A DNA stretch of 64,000 bases from Sorangium cellulosum. Its GTDB lineage: Bacteria; Myxococcota_A; Polyangia; Polyangiales; Polyangiaceae. The DNA lies in NCBI RefSeq assembly GCF_002950945.1, contig NZ_CP012673.1:9438501-9502500 (forward strand), given 5' to 3'. Shown in pieces: positions 25,524-34,203 of this stretch. Each line of letters begins with the position of its first letter. Position 1 is the first letter of the stretch. The position numbers and the translations under genes are program-made. The notes below the pieces were generated by a model that did not search any database, was not told where the DNA came from, and was given only the letters and a program-made list of their open reading frames with translations.

Positions 25524-26726
25524 ATGAAGAGCGAGCGCGCTAGGTGGTGGTGGGCAGCATCGGTCTTCATGGCCGGCAGCTGCACGACGCTGCTGGGCCT
25601 GGACAAGGAATATCACCCGCTGGGAAGCGGAGGCGGCGGAACCGGCGCCGGCGGCGACATCGGGAGCGGCGCCGGCGGCTCGGGCGACGAAGGCGACGGC
25701 GGTGGCGACGGCGGATCGTGCATGCCCGGCCGGGAGCGATGCTTGGACAACGGACTGCAGCAATGCGACGACCGCGGCCAATGGAGCGCCGCGGGGCCGT
25801 GTCCTCCGGAAGCGCCCGTGTGCCGCGCAGCGGCCTGCGTCACGCCCCCGAGCTGCGACGGGCTCCCCGCCACCTGCGGCCCCGGCAGCAGCGAGAGCTG
25901 CTGCGCCACCACCCTCGTGCCCGGAGGCACCTTCCACCGCGACAACGATCCAGCCCACCCCGCCACGGTCAGCCCCTTCCTGCTCGATCGCTTCGAGGTG
26001 ACCGTGGGCAGGTTCCGGAGGTTCGTCGCGGCGTACCCCGGGAACCAGCCGGCGGCGGACGCGGGCGCACACCCGCGTGTCCCCGGGAGCGGGTGGAACC
26101 CGGGCTGGAGCGGCGAGCTGCCGCCGGACGCGGCGGCGCTGAGGGCCGCGGTGCTGTGCAATCCGGACCACCCGGACATGCGGACGTGGACCGACGAGGC
26201 CGCCGACCACGAGCACCTGCCGCTCAACTGCCTCAGCTGGTACGTCGCGTTTGCGTTCTGCGCATGGGACGGGGGCCGGCTGCCGACCGAGGCCGAGTGG
26301 AACTACGCAGCAGCCGGGGGCGCCGAACAACGGCAGTACCCGTGGTCGAATCCTCCGGAGTCGACCGACATCGACGCGAGCTACGCCTCCTACGATTGCA
26401 GCGACAGCGCAGCCCCGGGCTGCACCTTCCAGAGCGACTTCGGGGACATCGTGCCCGTCGGATCCAGGTCGCCGAAGGGCGATGGCAGGTGGACACAGGC
26501 GGATCTCGCCGGGAGCATGCGGGAGTGGACGCTTGACGGATACGCGAGCTACCCGGCCGAATGTGTCGATTGCGCCAACCTGACGGACACCGCGGAGCGG
26601 GCGGTCCGCGGCGGGAGCAGCTTCGGAACGCCGGAGTACCTGCTCTCCTCCCACCGCGTCCACGTCGCGCCGTCAGCGCCGTTCTACAGCCTCGGGATCC
26701 GGTGCGCGAGGACACCGTCACCGTAG
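25524..26726 (+). CDS. SUMF1/formylglycine-generating-enzyme-fold lipoprotein
   Basis: 400 residues. A leader ending 'FMAGSC' suggests a lipoprotein. A Gly-rich linker is followed by a Cys module ('CMPGRERCLDNGLQQCDDRG', residues about 70-110) and, from about 135 to the end, an FGE-sulfatase (SUMF1) fold: 'VPGGTF', 'FLLDRFEVTVGRFRRFVAAY', 'LNCLSWYVAFAFCAWDGGRLPTEAEWNYAA', 'DLAGSMREWT', 'RGGSSF' and the final 'GIRCAR'. Only one Cys of the copper-binding pair of true FGE is evident at the C-terminus, so sulfatase activation is doubtful; such secreted domains are common in myxobacteria with unknown roles. Confidence 0.88.
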   Translation: MKSERARWWWAASVFMAGSCTTLLGLDKEYHPLGSGGGGTGAGGDIGSGAGGSGDEGDGGGDGGSCMPGRERCLDNGLQQCDDRGQWSAAGPCPPEAPVCRAAACVTPPSCDGLPATCGPGSSESCCATTLVPGGTFHRDNDPAHPATVSPFLLDRFEVTVGRFRRFVAAYPGNQPAADAGAHPRVPGSGWNPGWSGELPPDAAALRAAVLCNPDHPDMRTWTDEAADHEHLPLNCLSWYVAFAFCAWDGGRLPTEAEWNYAAAGGAEQRQYPWSNPPESTDIDASYASYDCSDSAAPGCTFQSDFGDIVPVGSRSPKGDGRWTQADLAGSMREWTLDGYASYPAECVDCANLTDTAERAVRGGSSFGTPEYLLSSHRVHVAPSAPFYSLGIRCARTPSP

Positions 26727-26742
26727 CGCGCGACGGACGATC

Positions 26743-27711
26743 TCAGCCGAAGAAGTCGAACGCCGTCCCGGCGCCCTTGCTGCGCGCGGCGGCGTAGACG
26801 ACGCGGGCGAGCGCGACGTCCTGGATCGCGAGGCCCGTCGAGTCGAAGACCGTGATGGCCGCGTCGCCGCGCCCCTTCAGCTTGCCGGCGACGACCTCGC
26901 CGAGCGTCCCCTGGATGTGCTCGCGGTGCAGGGCGCCCTCGTGCAGCGGCACGTTGACCTCGCCGCTCTCGGTCGCCTGCGCCCAGTCGTCGATGATCAC
27001 GCGGGCGCCGCGGAGGATCTCCGGATCCAGCTCCTGCTTGCCGGGCGCGTCGGCGCCGATCGCGTTGATGTGCGCCCCGGGGCGGACCCACGCGCGCTGG
27101 ACGACCGGCGCGCGCGCCGGCGTCGAGGTGCAGACGATATCGCACCCGGCGGCCTCCTCCACCGACACGGCGCGCCCGCCCGCCTCGGCCGCGAACCGCT
27201 CGCTGGCCTCGGACGACACGTCCGCGGTGAGCACCTCCAGCGGATCGCGGTAAGCCGCGCGGTGGGCGTCGAGCAGGAAACGCGCCTGCACGCCGCAGCC
27301 GACGAAGCCGATCGTCCGCGGGTCCGGCCGCGCCAGGTGCCTCGACGCGATCGCCGCCGCCGCGCCGGTCCGCACCGCGGTGATGTGGGTCGCGTCCATC
27401 ACCGCGAGCGGCGCCGCCGTGGCCGGATCGCTGAGGATGTAGAGCCCCCTGACGCACGGCAGGCCAAAACGCGCTGGGTTCTTCGGGTGCGAGTTGACCC
27501 ATTTCACGCCGGCCGCGCCGTCCACGTAGGCCGGCATCGCGCGGAGGTCGCCGTCGTGGGCCGGGAGGCCCAGGTACACCTTCGGCGGCATCGCGGCCTC
27601 GCCGCGACCGTGCGCCGCGAACGCCGCTTCCACGGCGGCGATGGCCGCCTCCATGACGAGCAGGGAGGCGACATCGGACTGGGAGAGGAGCAATGTGCTG
27701 TTGGCCTTCAT
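26743..27711 (-). CDS. ornithine cyclodeaminase/mu-crystallin family protein
   Basis: 322 residues from ATG 27711. The dinucleotide-binding region is 'TIGFVGCGVQARFLLDAH', preceded by the conserved 'THITAVRTGAAAAIASRHLA'. 'GVKWVNSHPKNPARFGLP' carries the catalytic-type Lys and 'GAHINAIGADAPGKQELDPE' the later conserved Asp. The family includes ornithine cyclodeaminase, NAD-dependent alanine dehydrogenase (archaeal type) and lysine or pyrroline reductases, so the substrate is an amino or imino acid of unknown identity. It converges on the SUMF1-type gene with a 16-base gap. Confidence 0.9.
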   Translation of the reverse strand: MKANSTLLLSQSDVASLLVMEAAIAAVEAAFAAHGRGEAAMPPKVYLGLPAHDGDLRAMPAYVDGAAGVKWVNSHPKNPARFGLPCVRGLYILSDPATAAPLAVMDATHITAVRTGAAAAIASRHLARPDPRTIGFVGCGVQARFLLDAHRAAYRDPLEVLTADVSSEASERFAAEAGGRAVSVEEAAGCDIVCTSTPARAPVVQRAWVRPGAHINAIGADAPGKQELDPEILRGARVIIDDWAQATESGEVNVPLHEGALHREHIQGTLGEVVAGKLKGRGDAAITVFDSTGLAIQDVALARVVYAAARSKGAGTAFDFFG

Positions 27712-27977
27712 CGGGCGTGACCCTACGCGAGACCGTGATGAAACGCACGTGTTCCCGAGGCGAGCAAGCGCATTGCGCCGTCCGCGCGAGATTCTCCCCA
27801 AGGCCGCGGCGCTGCTCCAATACTGCGGCGGCGCACGGCCGCGCACCGGAAGCAGGCGGCGCACGTGAAAAGAGGGGTTGGCAGGCGATGCGGTTGCGCC
27901 GAAGATGGCGTCGCGCTGCGCCGTGGGGTGAGACCCACCTCGCGTCTCGACAATCTCTCTTTCGTTGGAGCGGGTGG

Positions 27978-29738
27978 ATGAACGTACGACTTGTTGCAGG
28001 TCTTTTCGTGCTGGCGCTGTCGACAGCCGCAGGATGCGGAGACGACGGCGGCCAAGGCGGTGAAGGCGGCGACGGCGGAGCCGGTGGCATCGATGGGACC
28101 GGCACTGGCACCGGCACCGGAACGGGAACCGGCGGCAGCGGCGGCGCCGAGCCCACCGGCACCGGCGGCACCGGCGGCACCGGCGGCGCCGAGCCCACCG
28201 GCACCGGCGGCACCGGCGGCAGCGGCGGCGCCGAGCCCACCGGCACCGGCGGCGCCGGCGGTGGGACCGGCGGCACCGGCGGCGCCGAGCCCACCGGCAC
28301 CGGCGGCAGCGGCGGCGCCGAGCCCACCGGCACCGGCGGCGCCGGCGGTGGGACCGGCGGCACCGGCGGCGCCGAGCCCACCGGCACCGGCGGCGCCGGC
28401 GGCGCCGGCGGCACCGGCGGTGGGACGGGCGACTTGTACGGGACCTGCGCCTCGGACGACGAGTGCACCGGGGACGTCTGCCTCTCCGAGGCAGAGAGCG
28501 GATACCCGTCCGGACTCTGCTCGAACTTCTGCGAGCCCGCGGGCGAGCCCACGCCGGGCGGTGATTGCGGCGGCGGGGTCTGCCTCGACATGTTCGACGG
28601 CCTGGGCGCGTGCCTGCCGCTGTGCAGCACGTCGGCCGACTGCCGCGACGGCTACACCTGCGCGGACATCGGCGGCGAGATCACGGCCTGCATCCCGGGG
28701 TGCACCTCGGACGCCCAGTGTCCCGACCGCGGCGCGTGCGACACGGCGACGGGTCTCTGCGAGTACCGCGAGAACTGCACCAACGGCGCGGACGACGACG
28801 ACGACGGGGACTACGACTGCGCGGACGACGACTGCATCGCGACCTGCACGTCGCTCCTCGCGACCGCCTGCGCGGACGCGACGCCGGTCGCGACGCCGGT
28901 CGCGTCGACGACGGTCACCGGCGACACGCGTGAGGGCACGAGCGTGACCCACAGCACGTGCAGCACCAACGACGCGCGGGAACAGATCCACCTCTACACG
29001 CCGCCCGCCGGGCAGTCGGGCACGCTCATCGTCGAGCTCGAGTCGCCGACCGACCAGGCCGTCTACGCCCGCAGCACGTGCACGGACTCGGAAACCGAGA
29101 TCGACTGCTCCGACGCCAACGCCCCGCGAGGCGACGAGCCCGACCGCGAGAGGATCCGGGTCGAGGTGAGCGACGGCCAGGCCGTGCCGATCTTCGTCGA
29201 CGCCTACCGGGCGGCGTTCGCCGGGCCCTACACGCTGACCTTCACGTTCTACCCGCCCGCCGTCTGCGGCGACGGGACGATCAGCCCGGAGGAGCAGTGC
29301 GACGACGGCAACGACGTGGGCGGCGACGGCTGCTCCAGCACGTGCGCCGTCGAGCCCGCCGCGGTGTGTGCGGGCGCGGCCGAGCTCACCCTCGGCATCA
29401 ACCGGGGGGACGTCTCGACCGGCACGGTGCTGTTCGAGGGCATCTGCGTCGAGGGGGTGGACCTGCCGGAGGCGGTCCACACGTTCACGCCGCCGAGCGA
29501 CGGCACGCTCACGCTGGTGCTGTCCGCCGAGACCGACCTGGGCCTGTACGCGCGCAGCACCTGCCTGGACGACGAGTCCGAGCTCGCCTGCGTCGACGAT
29601 GAATTCGGCGGCGTGGACGAGCTCCTCGTACTCGATGTCACCGGCGGCGAGCCCGTGTTCGTCTTCGTCGACACGTACGCCACGGAGTTCAACGCGGGGC
29701 CCTACACGCTCGACGTCTCCTTCGAGCCTGCTCCCTGA
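27978..29738 (+). CDS. Cys-rich surface lipoprotein with Gly-Thr repeats
   Basis: 586 residues. The leader ends in lipobox 'STAAGC'. Residues about 25-150 are a low-complexity region made of repeated 'GGAEPTGTGG' units. Then come a Cys-rich region ('CASDDECTGDVCLSE', 'CGGGVCLDMFDGLGACLPLC'), an acidic 'DDDDDGDYDCADDDC' calcium-loop-like stretch, two beta domains of pre-peptidase C-terminal type, and between them 'VCGDGTISPEEQCDDGND', the myxobacterial disulfide repeat (TIGR02232-like). The protein is almost certainly displayed on the cell surface. The role may be adhesion or binding; nothing shows catalysis. Confidence 0.85.
   Translation: MNVRLVAGLFVLALSTAAGCGDDGGQGGEGGDGGAGGIDGTGTGTGTGTGTGGSGGAEPTGTGGTGGTGGAEPTGTGGTGGSGGAEPTGTGGAGGGTGGTGGAEPTGTGGSGGAEPTGTGGAGGGTGGTGGAEPTGTGGAGGAGGTGGGTGDLYGTCASDDECTGDVCLSEAESGYPSGLCSNFCEPAGEPTPGGDCGGGVCLDMFDGLGACLPLCSTSADCRDGYTCADIGGEITACIPGCTSDAQCPDRGACDTATGLCEYRENCTNGADDDDDGDYDCADDDCIATCTSLLATACADATPVATPVASTTVTGDTREGTSVTHSTCSTNDAREQIHLYTPPAGQSGTLIVELESPTDQAVYARSTCTDSETEIDCSDANAPRGDEPDRERIRVEVSDGQAVPIFVDAYRAAFAGPYTLTFTFYPPAVCGDGTISPEEQCDDGNDVGGDGCSSTCAVEPAAVCAGAAELTLGINRGDVSTGTVLFEGICVEGVDLPEAVHTFTPPSDGTLTLVLSAETDLGLYARSTCLDDESELACVDDEFGGVDELLVLDVTGGEPVFVFVDTYATEFNAGPYTLDVSFEPAP
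28130..28430 (+). repeat. in-frame tandem repeats encoding GGAEPTGTGG units
   Basis: About 300 bases inside the lipoprotein gene consist of degenerate copies of a unit around GGCGCCGAGCCCACCGGCAC separated by Gly/Thr codons in multiples of three to nine bases. Because the units keep the reading frame, copy-number slippage would change linker length without breaking the protein. Confidence 0.85.
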
Positions 29739-29785
29739 GCGCCCGCGCCGTCCGGCGCGCCAGCTCCCCCTCCGCCTCGGGACGG

Positions 29786-30871
29786 ATGAGCTACACTGCG
29801 CGCGTGCTTACCGTCCCGCCCCCGACCCGCCCGCCCCACCGCAAGCTCGCCCTCGCCGCCCTGCTCGCGGCCTGCGCCTGCCAGCCGGCGCCCGCGCCCT
29901 CGTCTCCACAGGACGCGGACGCCCCGCAGCCGCCCGCCCCTGGCGACGCCGCGCCGGCGGGGCAGCCCCCGGCCCCGCCGGGGCAGCCCCCCGCCCCGCC
30001 GCCCCGGGACACCGCCGCGCCGCCCGCGCAGGCGGCCGCCGGCAGCGCGGCACGCGCGACGCTCGAGGCGAGGACACCCGTGAAGCTCGCCCCACCGCCG
30101 TTCGGGGAGGCGCTCTTCCGCCCGGCACCCGGCGGAGGCGCCGCCGCGCCGCGCCTCGTGAAGCTCTCCGAGAAGAAGAACACGATCACGGACGAAGCGG
30201 AATGGTTCACCAGGAACGGCGTCGCGCTGCCGCTCCTGCAGGTCCCGGACTCCCCCTGGAGCGGCCCCGGCCCCCTCCCGGCCTCCGTTCCCACCTGGTA
30301 CCGTCCCACCTGGTCCCGCGGGCTCATACAGCTCGTCAAGGCCATCGATCACGGAGACCACCTCGCGCTCTTCTACGGCCCGAGCCCCATCGACGGCCGC
30401 TTCCTCGCGATCCTCGACGAGGCGCGCAGGGTCGTCGCGTTCTTCGACTTCGAGAGCTTCCTCGCCCCGACCGAGTCCGAGCCCAACGACGCCGCGTTCG
30501 TGCGCGGCGAGCTCCGCTGGGCCGAGGTCAAGGACGGCGTGCTCTACGTCGCGACGGGCCACCGCACCTACGCGGCCTCGTCGAAGGGCAAGAACGCATA
30601 CCTGTCGGCCCTCGATCTCGCGTCAGGGCAGCTCCTCTGGCAGAGCGCCCCGCTCGTCTGCAACGCGGGCAATTTCGTGCTGCGCGGAGATCACCTCCTC
30701 TGCGGCTACGGCTTCACGGCGGAGCCCGACTTCCTCTACGTCCTCGAGCGCACCACCGGCAAGATCACCTCCAAGATCCCGCTCAAGAGCGGGCCGGACG
30801 TCCTCATCGAGAAGGACGGCAAGCTCTTCGTCCGCACCTACGACACGGACTACGTCTTCGAGATCCGCTGA
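29786..30871 (+). CDS. PQQ-like beta-propeller lipoprotein
   Basis: 361 residues. A leader with 'LALAALLAAC' (lipobox LAAC) is followed by a Pro/Ala linker of about 80 residues. The remaining part has repeated strands of the type 'NAYLSALDLASGQLLWQSAPL' and 'FLYVLERTTGKITSKIPL', the signature of a PQQ-like propeller blade (an aromatic, D.....G). It probably lies in the periplasm or outer membrane as a scaffold. No catalytic residues are evident. It is 47 bases after the Gly-repeat lipoprotein gene and may be co-transcribed. Confidence 0.75.
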   Translation: MSYTARVLTVPPPTRPPHRKLALAALLAACACQPAPAPSSPQDADAPQPPAPGDAAPAGQPPAPPGQPPAPPPRDTAAPPAQAAAGSAARATLEARTPVKLAPPPFGEALFRPAPGGGAAAPRLVKLSEKKNTITDEAEWFTRNGVALPLLQVPDSPWSGPGPLPASVPTWYRPTWSRGLIQLVKAIDHGDHLALFYGPSPIDGRFLAILDEARRVVAFFDFESFLAPTESEPNDAAFVRGELRWAEVKDGVLYVATGHRTYAASSKGKNAYLSALDLASGQLLWQSAPLVCNAGNFVLRGDHLLCGYGFTAEPDFLYVLERTTGKITSKIPLKSGPDVLIEKDGKLFVRTYDTDYVFEIR

Positions 30872-31268
30872 CCGCTGAGGCGCCGCGCACGCGGTCGGCG
30901 AGCTCATGCTGGCGAGTTGCTGGACGAGCCGCGACGAGCCGCGACGAGCCGCAGGGACAGCCCGCCCGGAGCAGGCAGGCTCACGCCTGCGGCGAGGCAG
31001 CACGAGCGCCGCGCCGATGACGCGAGACGCCCCGCGTGTCGCAAATTGCCTCACCGGACCGAGGCACCCCGCCCCTTCCCCCGTTGGCGTTGCGATCGGC
31101 CGAGTCCGCTTCCGACGTGGCGGCGCGCCGCGCCCCCGCGCTGGCTGTGCGGCATTGCGCAAACCTTGCGCCGCTCCGGCGAGCTGGTGAGCACCGGACT
31201 CGGCCGCGCCGCGGGGCGGCCATGGCAACGAAATTGCTACTGATCCTTTCAAGCACACACGAGGTCTC
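30872..31268. other. intergenic region with a three-copy 10-bp repeat
   Basis: About 400 bases without a gene. At 30923-30952 three direct copies of GACGAGCCGC occur. The remainder is GC-rich and featureless until a less GC-rich stretch before the next start at 31269. Confidence 0.6.
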
Positions 31269-31451
31269 ATGGTCGCGCAGAACAATCACTCGGAACCTGC
31301 GCCGCAGGCAAAGCAGAACTACCCCGACGATCTGCAGCGCGACTTGAACCTGAACCCCATGGCCGGGCAGAACATCGGGGGTGGCCCCTCACCCCTGGAT
31401 CCGAACGTGAAGTCTGCGTCGGACAGCGCCCCGCATCGACTGCAGCAGTGA
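31269..31451 (+). CDS. small hydrophilic protein of unknown function
   Basis: 60 residues, rich in Asn, Gln, Pro, Asp and Ser and without hydrophobic segments, containing 'DLQRDLNLNPMAGQNIGGG'. Composition differs from random GC-rich frames (few Arg and Ala), which supports coding. GAGG lies a few bases before the ATG. It precedes the hibernation factor gene by 57 bases and might be co-expressed with it. A stress-response or disordered protein is a guess only. Confidence 0.55.
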   Translation: MVAQNNHSEPAPQAKQNYPDDLQRDLNLNPMAGQNIGGGPSPLDPNVKSASDSAPHRLQQ

Positions 31452-31498
31452 CGCGTCCCAGCGACACGCACGAGACGCGTCCCAGCGACACGCACGAA
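31451..31498. repeat. two tandem 24-bp repeats before the hibernation factor gene
   Basis: Two adjacent copies of ACGCGTCCCAGCGACACGCA followed by CGAG or CGAA, differing only in the last base, occupy nearly the whole spacer between the small ORF and the ribosome binding site of the HPF-CSD gene. Confidence 0.85.
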
Positions 31499-31508
31499 AG
31501 GAGCGAGC

Positions 31509-32084
31509 ATGCAACTGGAACTCACGTTCCGACATATCGACAAGAGCCCCGCTCTCGAGGAGTTGATCCGGGAGCAAGCGGACAAGATCCAGCGCTTCAA
31601 TGATCATATCAACAGCTGCGCTGTCGTGGTCGAGCTCGACCACGCGAGCCAGGGCACAGGCACCGAGTACCGGGTCCGCGTCGACCTCCACGTGGCCGGC
31701 AAGCAAGAGATCGTGTGCGAGGAGCGGGCCGCCAGGAACCTGCTGCAGCCGGCGGTGCGCGACGTGTTCCAGCGCGCCGGCCGCCAGCTGAAGAAGCTCG
31801 CGAGCGCGCAGCGGAGCGAGGTGAAGGCGCACCCGGCCCAGGACACGGCCGGCGTGATCACGAAGCTGTTCAACGACTACGGGTTCATCACGACCATCGA
31901 CGGCCGGGAGATCTATTTCCACGAGCGGAGCATCGTGTCGGCGCCGTTCTCCGATCTGAAGATCGGCATGGGCGTCGCCTACACCGAAGAGGACGGCAAC
32001 GAGGGGCCGCAGGCGAGCACGGTGCGGGTCGTGGACGCCCGCGGCGGAAACCGCGGCCGCGAGGAGATACCGACCCTCAGCTGA
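31509..32084 (+). CDS. HPF/RaiA-type ribosome-associated protein fused to a cold-shock domain
   Basis: 191 residues from an ATG with AAAGGAG five bases upstream. Residues 1-105 match the beta-alpha-beta-beta-beta-alpha fold of hibernation promoting factors ('LTFRHIDKSPALEELIREQA', 'YRVRVDLHVAGK', 'VRDVFQRAGRQLKK'). Residues about 112-178 are a cold-shock OB fold ('AGVITKLFNDYGFITTIDGREIYFH', with the RNP-like aromatic positions). The N-domain should bind the 30S decoding centre during stress and the CSD should bind single-stranded RNA. HPF normally has either no tail or a dimerising tail, so the fusion is less common. Confidence 0.88.
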   Translation: MQLELTFRHIDKSPALEELIREQADKIQRFNDHINSCAVVVELDHASQGTGTEYRVRVDLHVAGKQEIVCEERAARNLLQPAVRDVFQRAGRQLKKLASAQRSEVKAHPAQDTAGVITKLFNDYGFITTIDGREIYFHERSIVSAPFSDLKIGMGVAYTEEDGNEGPQASTVRVVDARGGNRGREEIPTLS

Positions 32085-32296
32085 ACGCAGGGGCAGCGCG
32101 GCGCCGCGAGCTGCGGTGACGCAGCTCTGCGACGCGCGGGCCGGCGTCGGCGGCACGGCGGGGCGGCGGGGCGGCAGCACGACCCCGCCGCCGCGCGCCG
32201 GCGATCGGGGCTTCTTTCCCTCGAGAAAGAACGATATCCGGGATCTGGAGACTCCGTCTCTTCGCCCGGCACACCGTTCTCCTCCCGGAGGGCCCC

Positions 32297-33955
32297 ATGA
32301 ACATCGAGCTGCTCCTCGCGCACGCCGACGACCACCGCCCCATCCTCGCGGAGGGCATCCCGCCCGCCGCGCTCTCGGCCGCGCCGCGGCCAGCGGAGCT
32401 CCCGCTCCCGACGCACCTCCGCTACGACGCCGCGGATCCCGAGTCCCTCCCCGACCAGCGCTGGGGCGTCATCGCGCCCGAGGGGCCCGCGGGCGACCGC
32501 CTGCTCGGCGCCGTCGCGCCGCTCTGCCAGGCGCGCCGCGAGGCCCAGGGCGCGGACGTGCGCGTCTACCGCGTCCCGGCCGGCATGGGCCCTGTCGACG
32601 CGGCCCGCTGGAAGGAAGAGGTCTACTGGGACAGGTCGGTCCGCGAGGAGGACCTGCCGCGTTATCTGCTGATCCTCGGCGACGCAGACCAGGTGTCGTG
32701 GGACCTCCAGCTCCGCCTCGCGAGCGACACCTTCATCGGCCGCGTCGCGTTCGCGGCGGAGGCGGGCTACGCGGCCTACGCGGACAAGGTGCTCCGCTGG
32801 GAGCGCGCCGAGGCCGCGGCCGCGGCGCGCGCGGTCTTCTTGACGGTGCGCGACGGCACGGCGGCGACGACGCTCGGCCATGAAGCGCTGATGAAGCCCA
32901 CCCTGGAGCTCGCGAGCGCGCGCAAGGCGGAGGGGGTGTTCCCGGCGAGCGAGATCGTCGCCGCCTTCGACGACGTGCTCTCCCCGCTCGACGCGCTCCT
33001 CGAGCACGCGGCGCGGCGCGAGCCGGGCATGCTCTTCACCATCAGCCACGGCATCGGGGCGCCCCGCGGCGGGTGGAAGTCCCTCGCCGAGCAGCGCGCG
33101 CTGCAGGGCGCGATGGCGCTCGGCCTGGGCCAGCGGCTCGCGGCCGAGGACCTCCGCAGCAGGCCTTTCCTCCCCGGCGGCGTCTGGTTCCTCCTCGCGT
33201 GTTACGGCGCGGGGACGCCGTCCGTGAGCGCCTACCGCCACTGGCTGGAGCGGATGCGGGCGGCGGGGCAGTACGCCGGCCGCGTCGACGCGGTGCTCGC
33301 CGGGCTGCCGGCGGGGAGCGCGCCGCCGTTCGTCGCGGCCCTGCCGCAGGCGGCGCTCGAGAACCCCGACGGGCCGCTCGCCGTGATCGGCCACGTCGAC
33401 CTGGCCTGGACCTACAGCTTCCAGGACGCCGGCGCGCCCCGCGGCAGCCGCCCCGCGCGCTTCCAGGGCATCTTCCGGGCGCTCGCGGACGGCGGCCGGG
33501 CCGGCGTCGCGTACCACGAGCTGCTCCGCTTCTTCGCCGAGACGAGCGTCGAGCTGACGACGCTCGACAACGAGGACGCGCGGGCCGGCGCGGCCGCGGC
33601 GGGCGACGCGGAGCTGGCCAGGAAGGCCCACCTCTGGATGCTGCGCAACGATCTGGCCGGCTACGTGCTCCTCGGCGATCCGGCGGCGCGGCTCCCGATC
33701 GCGCGGACCCCCGGCAGGCCACGACCGCCCGCGACGCTGCCGGACGTCCAGGCGATAGTCGGCTTCAAGCTGAAGGCGGAGCGGAAGGTCGCCCTGGATC
33801 CGCGGCGCATGGAGGAGGCGGTGCTGGAGCTGCTCGGCGAGCCCGAGGCGCAGGACGCGATCGCCGACCGCGTCGGGATCAGCCGCAGCGAGCTGCGGCG
33901 CTGGGCGGACATCTATCGAGACGCGGGGCGCGCAGCGCTGGCGAAGATCAGGTGA
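32297..33955 (+). CDS. C25/caspase-like cysteine peptidase (clan CD) with C-terminal HTH
   Basis: 552 residues from an ATG with GGAGGG upstream. 'RYLLILGDADQVSWDLQ' and 'FIGRVAFAAEAGYAAYADKVL' resemble the gingipain-type Rossmann-like subdomain. The probable catalytic His is in 'FTISHGIGAPRGG' (about residue 250) and the Cys in 'VWFLLACYGAGTPS' (about 300), the H-G...A-C pattern of clan CD peptidases. The last 50 residues contain a helix-turn-helix ('IADRVGISRSELRRWADIYR'). No signal peptide is visible, so it probably works in the cytoplasm. A second caspase-fold protein, a CHAT protein, is encoded 6 kb downstream. Substrate unknown. Confidence 0.75.
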   Translation: MNIELLLAHADDHRPILAEGIPPAALSAAPRPAELPLPTHLRYDAADPESLPDQRWGVIAPEGPAGDRLLGAVAPLCQARREAQGADVRVYRVPAGMGPVDAARWKEEVYWDRSVREEDLPRYLLILGDADQVSWDLQLRLASDTFIGRVAFAAEAGYAAYADKVLRWERAEAAAAARAVFLTVRDGTAATTLGHEALMKPTLELASARKAEGVFPASEIVAAFDDVLSPLDALLEHAARREPGMLFTISHGIGAPRGGWKSLAEQRALQGAMALGLGQRLAAEDLRSRPFLPGGVWFLLACYGAGTPSVSAYRHWLERMRAAGQYAGRVDAVLAGLPAGSAPPFVAALPQAALENPDGPLAVIGHVDLAWTYSFQDAGAPRGSRPARFQGIFRALADGGRAGVAYHELLRFFAETSVELTTLDNEDARAGAAAAGDAELARKAHLWMLRNDLAGYVLLGDPAARLPIARTPGRPRPPATLPDVQAIVGFKLKAERKVALDPRRMEEAVLELLGEPEAQDAIADRVGISRSELRRWADIYRDAGRAALAKIR

Positions 33956-33960
33956 CGGGC

Positions 33961-34022
33961 GCCGCGCGGCGCGTTCCGGCGTACGACGGACGCCGCGCGG
34001 CGCGTCCCGGCGTACGACGGAA
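33961..34022. repeat. two tandem 31-bp repeats
   Basis: Two copies of a 31-bp unit beginning GCCGCGCGGCGCGT and ending GTACGACGGA, with one internal difference, directly follow the stop codon of the peptidase gene. Each contains the palindrome GCCGCGCGGC. Possibly a transcription terminator region; no T-run. Confidence 0.8.
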
Positions 34023-34203
34023 CGTACGCAGGGACGCGCGCCCGCGGCGCCGGCGGGGCGCGATCCCCGCGATCTGCGCGGTTCACGCGCCCTGCGCGGC
34101 GGGACCGACGATGGCCCTGTCGTTGCTCTAGGGCCAGGCAGAACAGCGAAGCGCTCTGCCGAACCCGCAGGCGTGGCCGCGCAGCCCAGGTAGGAGAGTA
34201 TCC

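Noticed and set aside
28130..28430. Repeated GC-rich units suggested a non-coding satellite or CRISPR-like repeat.
   Set aside because: Units keep the reading frame of a lipoprotein gene and encode a Gly/Thr/Pro linker.
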